This document shows positions 1 to 4,952 of a stretch of 6,757 nucleotides of DNA, piece after piece. Source of the stretch: Treponema sp. (GTDB lineage Bacteria; Spirochaetota; Spirochaetia; Treponematales; Breznakiellaceae); contig JAIRUO010000269.1 in assembly GCA_031254385.1 (NCBI GenBank), forward strand, positions 1 to 6,757, read 5' to 3'. The position numbers and the translations under genes were made by a program. Position 1 is the first letter of the stretch. Every line of letters begins with the position of its first letter. Under the pieces are notes generated by a model, which was not told the origin of the DNA, did not search any database, and saw only the letters and a program-made list of their open reading frames with translations.

Positions 1-158
1 TTGAGATTATCGTATACCCTCAAAAAATCATGAAGGTTGTTACATACCGAAAGTATCCGGGAAACACTAGCTTGCCGGGCTTCCTGAATAACTATAAGCT
101 GCTCAATAGGGTCATCACAAATGAGCCCTATATGGGCGTGAGTATCGAAATACTGCAT
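1..158 (-). CDS. TatD family metal-dependent hydrolase, N-terminal part (runs off the window)
   Basis: Reading the minus strand from an ATG at 158 gives 52 codons that begin MQYFDTHAHIGLICDD and stay open to the window edge. The FDTHAHI block, with His7 and His9 as the first two metal ligands, is the hallmark N-terminus of the TatD / amidohydrolase-like family, which are two-metal TIM-barrel enzymes acting as DNases or phosphoesterases (family knowledge). The following segment (IVIQEARQASVSRILSVCNN) matches the usual helix plus beta strand in which TatD proteins carry a 'G..ri..vg' pattern. An in-frame TAA lies upstream, and ATG at 158 is the only ATG that gives the motif at the normal distance. 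A weak ACGGA site lies 7 nt upstream. The remaining four-fifths of the protein, including the catalytic residues, is outside the window, so whether it is TatD, YcfH-like or YjjV-like cannot be decided. Confidence 0.85.
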   Translation of the reverse strand, partial: MQYFDTHAHIGLICDDPIEQLIVIQEARQASVSRILSVCNNLHDFLRVYDNL

Positions 159-205
159 GGCATTGTCCGTAAAGAAATGATTAATCTTCCAAACTGGATA
201 CTGTT

Positions 206-234
206 ATAATATCATAGCAGTCTAGAACCGTCAA
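206..234 (-). promoter_or_regulatory. sigma70-type promoter for the TatD-family gene
   Basis: On the minus strand a TTGACG -35 box (234-229) and a TATTAT -10 box (211-206) are separated by exactly 17 bp. Transcription would start near 199, leaving a leader of about 40 nt before the ATG at 158. This implies that the TatD-like gene can be transcribed independently of the upstream glyoxalase-like gene. Assignment is by consensus match only. Confidence 0.6.
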
Positions 235-247
235 CGAAAACTTTTTT

Positions 248-281
248 GCCGCCTCTCGGGGCGGCCCTGGTCAGGGAGACC
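248..281. repeat. adjacent GC-rich inverted repeats between the two minus-strand genes
   Basis: A 6-bp stem GCCGCC (248-253) / GGCGGC (260-265) with a 6-nt loop is followed directly by the palindromic CCCTGGTCAGGG (265-276), and GGTC/GACC arms (269-272, 278-281) overlap it. For minus-strand transcripts this lies just after the stop codon of the glyoxalase-like gene, where a terminator is expected, but the stem is followed by a run of A rather than U, so it is not a canonical intrinsic terminator. It may slow polymerase or protect the 3' end of the mRNA. Confidence 0.4.
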
Positions 282-291
282 TATGGTACAG

Positions 292-708
292 TTATAGACC
301 CATAAGCTTGCCTTGAGGTGATTCTGGGCTTAACTGCATTAGCTCAATGCGAACCCCGTCCGGGTCCTTAAGCCAAGCCTGGAAGTTTTTATCGCTTCCT
401 TGTTTTGCCGGAGTATCCATGGGATATGCGGCATCTTCTATCCTTTTTACAGTTGAATGAATGTCATCAACTTGAAGGCAAAGATGATTAAAGCCCCTGA
501 GTTCAGATTTCCAGGGTGTATCTACAGTCCCGTTGTAAAAAAGCTCCACAAACTGATTCCCTGCCTGAAGGTACTCGATCCAGGGCTCTCCAGTCTGGGG
601 ATGGGACAGGGAGAACGCCTTTTTGAATCCTAAAACCCGGACATAGAAATCCAGGGATTTTTCCATATCTTGTACTGTCAGAGCTAAATGGGTTATCCCG
701 GTAATCAA
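292..708 (-). CDS. VOC-superfamily protein, glyoxalase I-like (lactoylglutathione lyase family)
   Basis: This 138-residue protein has the two-module beta-alpha-beta-beta-beta fold of the vicinal-oxygen-chelate superfamily: one module begins at THLALTVQDMEKSLDFYVRVLGF (6-28) and the other at NHLCLQVDDI (74-83). The four expected metal ligands are present and spaced as in bacterial GloA: His7, Glu55, His75 and Glu122, the last within the DPDGVRIELMQ signature. Length also fits GloA (about 135 residues). Glyoxalase I isomerises the hemithioacetal of methylglyoxal and glutathione in the cytosol; because glutathione may be absent here, another thiol or another VOC reaction is possible, so no gene symbol is given. 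The start is TTG at 708: it sits 6 nt behind a strong AGGGGG site, and the second codon upstream in frame is TAA, leaving no alternative upstream. It is divergent from the response-regulator gene. Confidence 0.88.
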   Translation of the reverse strand: MITGITHLALTVQDMEKSLDFYVRVLGFKKAFSLSHPQTGEPWIEYLQAGNQFVELFYNGTVDTPWKSELRGFNHLCLQVDDIHSTVKRIEDAAYPMDTPAKQGSDKNFQAWLKDPDGVRIELMQLSPESPQGKLMGL

Positions 709-714
709 ATTTTA

Positions 715-720
715 CCCCCT
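715..720 (-). promoter_or_regulatory. ribosome binding site that fixes a TTG start
   Basis: AGGGGG on the minus strand ends 6 nt before the TTG codon at 708-706. Together with the in-frame TAA between it and the start codon, it decides that the glyoxalase-like protein begins with TTG. Confidence 0.75.
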
Positions 721-861
721 GTCATCATAATCTAGGTAAGATTAGCATATTATTTAGAATTTATCTATTATTTTTTTTATTTTATTACAAAAATAACGTC
801 ATTGGCTACTTTAATTCGCCATAAGTTAGTGTAATTTAATAAATGTCATAAATTTGAGATT

Positions 862-890
862 TTGATTGACTTTTTTATCTTTGATAATAA
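862..890 (+). promoter_or_regulatory. probable promoter of the response regulator-kinase operon
   Basis: TTGATT (862-867) and TAATAA (885-890) are 17 bp apart, placing the transcription start near 897 and giving a short leader before the ATG at 932. An overlapping TTGACT (866-871) lacks a -10 at normal distance. In such AT-rich DNA partial matches are common, so this is a moderate call. Confidence 0.45.
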
Positions 891-931
891 CTTAAAAGAT
901 ACCCACTAAATTGAATTTATGAGGTTTCATT

Positions 932-1675
932 ATGATCAGAATTATATTGGTTGATGATGATGCCCGGAGCAAAGAAGAGATAACTCACCTTATAGCATCC
1001 CAAAATGACATAGTAATCCAGGGCATGGGAAACGATTATTTTGACGCGATTATGCTTGTTAAAAAGTATAAGCCTGATATAGCGCTCCTTGACGCAAGCT
1101 TGGGGTTTTACGACGGAAACGAAATACCGTGTACGTTAAAACGGTATTCGCCGGGTACGGCAATTGTTATTATATGCTCTTCTATAAAGGACAGCTTTAT
1201 TAAGGGTATGGTCAAAGGTACGATCACAGGCTGCCTTCTTAAAGACCAGGATATGGCCAATCTGGAAATAATTTTAAGAAATATATACAAGGGCGAATAT
1301 TATGTGAATTCTCAAATAACGGTGAGGGCTTTCCAGATACTGGCCGGGTATTTTCAGAAAAAAGCACAGCTCTCCAGAGGAACTGAGCTAGTAAGAAAAT
1401 ATATTCCGGAAAAAGCTCAGCCGGGTAATAATAATGTTTTTGTGACGGACTTTTCAAAGTCTGAATTGAGGATACTCCGATATATTGCGAAGGGATATGT
1501 CAGCAAGGAAATAGCCAAGGATCTGAATTTGAAAGACGGAACCGTCAGAAATTATATATCAGCCATAATGCGCAAGACAGGTCTTAAAACAAGGGCACAT
1601 CTTATTTTATATGCGCGGCAAAAAGGATTTAGCGCAAGTAAAGCTTGTCAGACTGGAGATAAGACCGTAAAATAA
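932..1675 (+). CDS. NarL/FixJ-family two-component response regulator
   Basis: This 247-residue protein joins an N-terminal receiver domain (about 1-120) to a C-terminal LuxR-type helix-turn-helix (about 172-235). In the receiver domain the acidic pocket Asp8-Asp9-Asp10, the phospho-acceptor Asp54 (ALLDASL), Ser83 at the switch position and Lys104 (LLKDQD) are all present, so it should be phosphorylatable. The output domain shows SKSELRILRYIAKGYVSKEIAKDLNLKDGTVRNYIS in the positions expected for the dimerising, DNA-binding family, with the recognition helix around 201-213. The linker of about 50 residues is longer than in compact NarL-type proteins. GAGG lies 7 nt before the ATG. Nothing in the window encodes a histidine kinase, so the partner is unknown. 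The sugar-kinase gene starts 13 nt after its stop, suggesting cotranscription. By eye the gene is more AT-rich than the kinase downstream. Confidence 0.93.
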   Translation: MIRIILVDDDARSKEEITHLIASQNDIVIQGMGNDYFDAIMLVKKYKPDIALLDASLGFYDGNEIPCTLKRYSPGTAIVIICSSIKDSFIKGMVKGTITGCLLKDQDMANLEIILRNIYKGEYYVNSQITVRAFQILAGYFQKKAQLSRGTELVRKYIPEKAQPGNNNVFVTDFSKSELRILRYIAKGYVSKEIAKDLNLKDGTVRNYISAIMRKTGLKTRAHLILYARQKGFSASKACQTGDKTVK

Positions 1676-1678
1676 GCC

Positions 1679-1685
1679 AGAGGTG
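1679..1685 (+). promoter_or_regulatory. ribosome binding site that sets the kinase start at 1689
   Basis: AGAGGTG sits immediately upstream of ATG 1689. It overlaps the alternative GTG at 1683, which therefore cannot use it; the ATG is the better start. Confidence 0.7.
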
Positions 1686-1688
1686 TAT

Positions 1689-3194
1689 ATGAAAACTGTA
1701 TGCGGAATAGATTTAGGAACACAAAGCTGCAAGATCATTATTTATGATTATGAAAAAAAGAGCATTGTCGACACGGCTTCTGCTGCTGTAGATATTATTG
1801 CTGCCAATGACGGAACCCGTGAACAAAAGGCAGAATGGTATGAAGAAGCCCTAAAAACCTGTTTTGGCAAACTGAACCAGGCCGCTAAAGAAACCATTCA
1901 GGCCATCGGAGTTTCGGGCCATCAGCATAGCCTGGTTCCCCTGGACGCAAAGGGGAAGGCGCTCTATAACGTCAAACTCTGGTGCGATACCTCCACCCAG
2001 GCGGAATGTGAAGAATTAACCAAAGCCGCCGGAGGCGAAGCCAAACTCATAAAAAGCGCGGGACTCCCCATGAGGCCCGGCTATACCGCGCCCAAGGTTA
2101 TGTGGCTAAAAAACCATAAGCCCAAAGCCTTTGAAAAACTAAAGCACATACTTTTGTCCCATGATTACATAAATTATCTGCTTACAGGCAAGGTGACCGC
2201 AGAATACGGCGATGCTTCCGGCACTGCCCTGTTTGACGTGCGGAACCGGGCATGGTCAAAGAAAGTCTGCGATCTGATTGGCCCGGATGTCTATGAAGCT
2301 TTGCCGGAACTTGTCGCTCCGGGCGAAGCCGTAGGAACAGTGAGCCCCCAGGCTGCGACCCTTTACGGCATACCCGAAGGCGCACTCGTTTCAGCCGGAG
2401 GCGGGGACAACATGATGAGCGCAATCGGGACAGGTACGGTTCAGGACGGCTTCCTTACCATGAGCCTTGGAACTTCCGGCACCCTCTTTGGCTACTCCAA
2501 AACGCCGGTAATTGATCCCACCGGGAACCTGGCTGCCTTTTGCTCTTCAACAGGCGGCTGGCTTCCCCTGCTCTGTACCATGAACTGTACCGTTGCCAGC
2601 GAAGAATTCCGTAGGCTTTTTGGCGTGGATGTCAAAGCCTTTGACGGTGAAGCCGAAAGGTCGCCCATAGGCGCGGATGGCCTTGTGGTGTTGCCCTTCT
2701 TTAACGGCGAGCGTACGCCCAATCTGCCCCAGGGCCGGGCAAGCGTTACCGGCATTACTATGGCTAACTTTAACCGCGAAAACCTTGCGAGAGCCGCAAT
2801 GGAAGCAGCCATCTTTGGCATGAGGATAGGGCTTGGAAGGTTCAGAACCCTGGGCTTTAAGGAAAAGGAAATACGCCTTACCGGCGGCGGCTCCAAGAGC
2901 TCCCTCTGGCAGAACATAGCGGCAAATATCATGAATATGCCTGTACGGGTTCCCAAAAACGCAGAAGCCGCAGCCATGGGCGGGGCAATACAGGCACTCT
3001 GGGTTCTGGAACGCCAGGGTCTTACAGGCAAGCCTAAAAATCCCAAACTGGCCATAAATTCAATTACAGAAGAGCATGTAGCTCTGGAAGACGGCGCAAC
3101 GATTAAGCCCGATCCCAAAAAGGTCAAGGCTTACAATGCGGCTTATGAAGTTTATTCAAAGTATCTCAAAGTTCTAAGTCCGCTGTATAAGTAG
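1689..3194 (+). CDS. xylB: FGGY-family carbohydrate kinase, xylulokinase type
   Basis: From ATG 1689 the product is 501 residues, the usual size of bacterial xylulokinases (about 480-510), which phosphorylate D-xylulose with ATP to xylulose 5-phosphate for the pentose phosphate pathway. The actin-like fold is evident: phosphate-1 loop GIDLGTQSCK (6-15), sugar-pocket segment SGHQHSLVPLD (76-86), LWCDTST (97-103), the catalytic-base region AGGGDN with Asp240, phosphate-2 SLGTSGT (259-265), GERTP (340-344) and the adenosine motif LTGGGSKSSLW (397-407). The pocket reads GHQHS where well-studied xylulokinases have GQMHG: the His is kept but its neighbours differ, so a related ketose or polyol substrate is possible. 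The start at 1689 is chosen because AGAGGTG overlaps the alternative GTG at 1683. It follows the response regulator by 13 nt and is probably cotranscribed with it. No xylose isomerase or transporter is in the window. Confidence 0.85.
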   Translation: MKTVCGIDLGTQSCKIIIYDYEKKSIVDTASAAVDIIAANDGTREQKAEWYEEALKTCFGKLNQAAKETIQAIGVSGHQHSLVPLDAKGKALYNVKLWCDTSTQAECEELTKAAGGEAKLIKSAGLPMRPGYTAPKVMWLKNHKPKAFEKLKHILLSHDYINYLLTGKVTAEYGDASGTALFDVRNRAWSKKVCDLIGPDVYEALPELVAPGEAVGTVSPQAATLYGIPEGALVSAGGGDNMMSAIGTGTVQDGFLTMSLGTSGTLFGYSKTPVIDPTGNLAAFCSSTGGWLPLLCTMNCTVASEEFRRLFGVDVKAFDGEAERSPIGADGLVVLPFFNGERTPNLPQGRASVTGITMANFNRENLARAAMEAAIFGMRIGLGRFRTLGFKEKEIRLTGGGSKSSLWQNIAANIMNMPVRVPKNAEAAAMGGAIQALWVLERQGLTGKPKNPKLAINSITEEHVALEDGATIKPDPKKVKAYNAAYEVYSKYLKVLSPLYK

Positions 3195-3341
3195 GGGCTA
3201 GGGGAACAGAAAATCGCGCCGCGTAGAGCGGCGTTGGCGAATAAATGTGGCTGGTTCCAGCGCCGAAGAATTCCGCTGTATGCAGCAACGGTAGACGGCC
3301 TTTAGGTCGGCGTGTGCGCTGCGGCTAGGGACTAGAGGAGG
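3195..3341. other. GC-rich, hairpin-dense intergenic segment
   Basis: Unlike the AT-rich gaps elsewhere, the space between the sugar kinase and uppP is GC-rich and contains four short inverted repeats in a row: CGCCGC/GCGGCG (3217-3233, 5-nt loop), GCTGG/CCAGC (3250-3261), GCTG/CAGC (3275-3286) and CGGCC/GGTCG with one G-U pair (3296-3309). None is followed by a U run, so they are not standard terminators. The plus strand is interrupted by stops, and the minus-strand reading frame that crosses it runs into uppP in the wrong sense. Candidates are a structured 5' leader of uppP, a 3' end of the kinase mRNA, or a dispersed intergenic repeat. I recognise no known RNA family. Confidence 0.45.
3336..3341 (+). 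promoter_or_regulatory. strong ribosome binding site that fixes the TTG start of uppP
   Basis: A consensus AGGAGG lies 6 nt before TTG 3348. The codon immediately upstream in frame (3345-3347) is TGA, so no longer protein is possible. Confidence 0.85.
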
Positions 3342-3347
3342 CATTGA

Positions 3348-4235
3348 TTGAGCATCATAGAAGCGATAATTCTTGGAGTGGTTCAGGGGATAACCGAATT
3401 CCTTCCTGTCAGCAGTTCGGGCCATCTGGTGCTGCTTCAGGAAATTTTTGGCATAGAAGAACCAACCCTGCTGTTTGATACTGTGGTTCATGTGGGAACA
3501 TTGGTTGCGGTTTGTTCGGTTCTCTGGAAGGACATCGGGAATCTTCTTAAAAAACTCATCCAGCCCCTCACTTTGTATTTGATAATTGGCACTATCCCAG
3601 CGGTAGTTGCGGCCCTGCTTTTTAGGGGCTCTATTGAAGCATCGTTTTCTTCAACTTCGTTTTTGGGCTTTGCCTTTTTGATTACTACGGGGTTGCTGGT
3701 TTTTTCGGAATTGTTTTATAAGAGGAAAAGCAGCGTACCTGGCGACAAGGCCGACAACAAGGTTAACAGCAAGGCGAACAACAAGGTTGCGGTTTCCAGT
3801 GAAGGCCCTGCGGAAATTCACCCAACAGGTAAAGATTCAGAAAAAATGACCTGGATAGATGCCCTGATTATTGGCGTTTTTCAGGCAGTAGCCATTACTC
3901 CGGGCATATCTCGTTCTGGCGCAACCCTTTCTGCGGGATTCTTCCGGGGCCTGAGCCGGGATTTTGCGGTACGCTTTTCCTTCCTGCTTTCGATTCCTGC
4001 CATATTTGGCGCTCTGGTTCTGCAAATAAAGGACCTTGGCGGCGGAACGGTCGGCGGCATAGGGGCCGTCCCCCTTGCTGTGGGCGCTGTCTCAGCCGCT
4101 GTGGTGGGCTTCTTTTCGATCAAGCTTATGCTGAAAATCGTCCGTGAAAAATCCTTGCTGGGGTTTGCCCTGTACACTGGAATATTGGGGGTTTTTGTCC
4201 TTATTGATCGGTTTGGAAGCCATATTTTTCTTTAG
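3348..4235 (+). CDS. uppP: undecaprenyl-diphosphatase (UppP/BacA)
   Basis: This 295-residue integral membrane protein dephosphorylates undecaprenyl diphosphate to the monophosphate lipid carrier used for peptidoglycan and surface polysaccharides; overexpression of the family gives bacitracin resistance. Both family signatures are intact: QGITEFLPVSSSGHL (13-27), with Glu17 and His26, and TPGISRSGATL (184-194), with Ser189-Arg190 and Thr193. Hydrophobic segments cover most of the chain, as expected for BacA, and the protein is slightly longer than E. coli BacA (273). The extra length lies in a polar loop at about 125-168, KRKSSVPGD...KDSEKM, containing four tetrapeptide repeats at 132-147. The start codon is TTG, supported by AGGAGG. 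It stands after a GC-rich structured gap, so it may have its own promoter, though none was recognised. Confidence 0.95.
   Translation: MSIIEAIILGVVQGITEFLPVSSSGHLVLLQEIFGIEEPTLLFDTVVHVGTLVAVCSVLWKDIGNLLKKLIQPLTLYLIIGTIPAVVAALLFRGSIEASFSSTSFLGFAFLITTGLLVFSELFYKRKSSVPGDKADNKVNSKANNKVAVSSEGPAEIHPTGKDSEKMTWIDALIIGVFQAVAITPGISRSGATLSAGFFRGLSRDFAVRFSFLLSIPAIFGALVLQIKDLGGGTVGGIGAVPLAVGAVSAAVVGFFSIKLMLKIVREKSLLGFALYTGILGVFVLIDRFGSHIFL
3741..3788 (+). repeat. four tandem 12-bp units inside uppP
   Basis: Four consecutive in-frame 12-bp units encode GDKA, DNKV, NSKA and NNKV (UppP residues 132-147). The second and fourth units (GACAACAAGGTT and AACAACAAGGTT) differ at one base, and all four share the central core of the form ACAAGG or GCAAGG. 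The array lies in the polar loop between the two halves of the enzyme and probably arose by slippage or duplication. Confidence 0.7.
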
Positions 4236-4264
4236 GGTATTGTCTAATAAAAAAAGAAAATATC

Positions 4265-4279
4265 TTGACAAGTTGTCAA
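4265..4279. promoter_or_regulatory. inverted-repeat operator, probable VapB/VapBC binding site
   Basis: TTGACAA, G, TTGTCAA is a perfect 7-1-7 inverted repeat. It contains a consensus TTGACA -35 box and ends 21 nt before the vapB ATG. Phd/VapB antitoxins, alone or in complex with toxin, commonly bind such palindromes over their own promoter and repress it. That this palindrome is the VapBC operator is inference from position and symmetry. Confidence 0.65.
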
Positions 4280-4299
4280 AGAGATAGTATCTTTATAAT
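4265..4299 (+). promoter_or_regulatory. vapBC promoter
   Basis: Two arrangements are possible. TTGACA (4265-4270) with TATCTT (4288-4293) at 17 bp would start transcription near 4300. TTGTCA (4273-4278) with a perfect TATAAT (4294-4299) at a short 15 bp would start near 4306. Either way the leader before the first usable ATG is only a few nucleotides. TTGACA and TATAAT cannot pair directly, since they are 23 bp apart. Confidence 0.55.
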
Positions 4300-4300
4300 T

Positions 4301-4537
4301 ATGAAAGAAATGGCTGTGGGAGAGATTAAGACTCATTTCTCTGTTGTTCTTGACGAAGTCAGGCAAGGAGAAAAGGTGGGAATATTGTACGGCAGGGCAA
4401 AAGAACCTGTCGCAATGATCGTTCCCTACAATAAAGAAAAACAGGTCGAACGGAGTATTGGTATTTTGGACGGAAAAGCAACAATAGAATTCCGGGATGA
4501 TTTTGAAATGACCGCCGAAGAATTGTGTAATCTCTAA
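4301..4537 (+). CDS. vapB: Phd/YefM-family antitoxin (VapB) of a VapBC pair
   Basis: Starting at ATG 4301 the protein has 78 residues and begins MKEMAVGEIKTHFSVVLDEVRQGEKVGIL, which matches the Phd/YefM N-terminus, where an E.KTH.S..LD.V..GE pattern builds the DNA-binding dimer; the following PVAMIVPY strand completes that fold. The C-terminal part (about 49-78), with the acidic ATIEFRDDFEMTAEEL segment, would be the disordered tail that wraps the toxin active site. The frame stays open upstream to a TTG at 4265, but that lies inside the promoter palindrome and adds 12 residues not typical of the family. No clear ribosome binding site precedes 4301, consistent with a leaderless or nearly leaderless transcript; ATG 4310 is an alternative. 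vapC starts 12 nt after the stop. By eye the pair is more AT-rich than uppP. Confidence 0.87.
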   Translation: MKEMAVGEIKTHFSVVLDEVRQGEKVGILYGRAKEPVAMIVPYNKEKQVERSIGILDGKATIEFRDDFEMTAEELCNL

Positions 4538-4549
4538 TTGCCGGGAAAT

Positions 4550-4948
4550 ATGAAACTGTTATTGGATACCCATACATTGTTATGGGCGATAGGGAAAACC
4601 AGTGAATTATCAGAAACGGTAATCAATGAGCTCAAAAATCCAGGCAATGAAGTATGGGCAAGCGCCGTTTCGTTATGGGAAATCGCCCTAAAAAGCAGTA
4701 TTGGAAAGCTGAAAGTAAATTTTGATATTATGAATATCCCCGAATACTGTGAAAGGATGGGGTTTGAGTTAATCCCACTGGAACCGGTAATGGCATTAGA
4801 CAGTTTGCGGCTTCCGAAAAAAAATAATCATAAAGATCCGTTTGACAGAATGTTGATATACCAGTGTATAACAGGCAAATACATTCTGGTAAGCAGGGAT
4901 ACAAAAATAGCATCGTACAAAGAGGATGGATTGAAATACATTTGGTAA
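4550..4948 (+). CDS. vapC: PIN-domain ribonuclease toxin (VapC)
   Basis: The 132-residue protein is a complete PIN domain. It opens with the canonical MKLLLDTHTLLWAI, in which Asp6 is the first metal ligand; Glu44 in ASAVSLWEIALKSSIGKL is the second, HKDPFDRMLIYQ supplies Asp96 and Asp99, and LVSRDTKI supplies Asp117. PIN toxins of this kind are Mg2+-dependent RNases that cut tRNA or rRNA and stop growth until neutralised by VapB. All acidic residues are present, so the enzyme should be active. The reading frame extends upstream to a TTG at 4538, but ATG 4550 gives the standard family N-terminus and has CCGGGA just upstream, though the spacing is short. It is cotranscribed with vapB, and the next gene starts 4 nt after its stop. 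Confidence 0.93.
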   Translation: MKLLLDTHTLLWAIGKTSELSETVINELKNPGNEVWASAVSLWEIALKSSIGKLKVNFDIMNIPEYCERMGFELIPLEPVMALDSLRLPKKNNHKDPFDRMLIYQCITGKYILVSRDTKIASYKEDGLKYIW

Positions 4949-4952
4949 CAAA

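Larger units (their letters stand above)
709..931. other. AT-rich divergent intergenic region
   Basis: This 223-bp gap separates the minus-strand glyoxalase-like gene from the plus-strand response regulator, so it must carry the start signals of both. It is very AT-rich, with long T runs near 770-784. A plausible plus-strand promoter lies at 862-890. An AT-rich inverted repeat, AATTTA (833-838) / TAAATT (849-854), lies just upstream of it. I could not pick a convincing minus-strand promoter: several weak TAT-like -10 boxes exist without a good -35. No small ORF with a ribosome binding site and no RNA gene is recognisable. Confidence 0.5.

Noticed and set aside
2492..3127. Minus-strand ORF of 211 codons
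   Set aside because: It lies entirely antisense to the sugar kinase, whose motifs are intact; it is a shadow of GC-rich codons with no recognisable domain.
3198..3491. Minus-strand ORF of 97 codons across the gap before uppP
   Set aside because: It overlaps the start of uppP antisense, has no family resemblance and composition typical of a chance frame.
3741..3788. CRISPR array
   Set aside because: The 12-bp units are contiguous, in frame and coding, with no spacers.
4236..4264. Terminator after uppP
   Set aside because: The sequence is A-rich with no GC stem and no U run, so no intrinsic terminator can be claimed.
4265..4300. TTG at 4265 as the start of vapB
   Set aside because: It lies within the -35 box and palindrome, has no ribosome binding site and adds 12 residues not seen in Phd/YefM proteins.
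4538..4549. TTG at 4538 as the start of vapC
   Set aside because: It abuts the vapB stop, lacks a Shine-Dalgarno site and would precede the canonical MKLLLDTHTLLW N-terminus.
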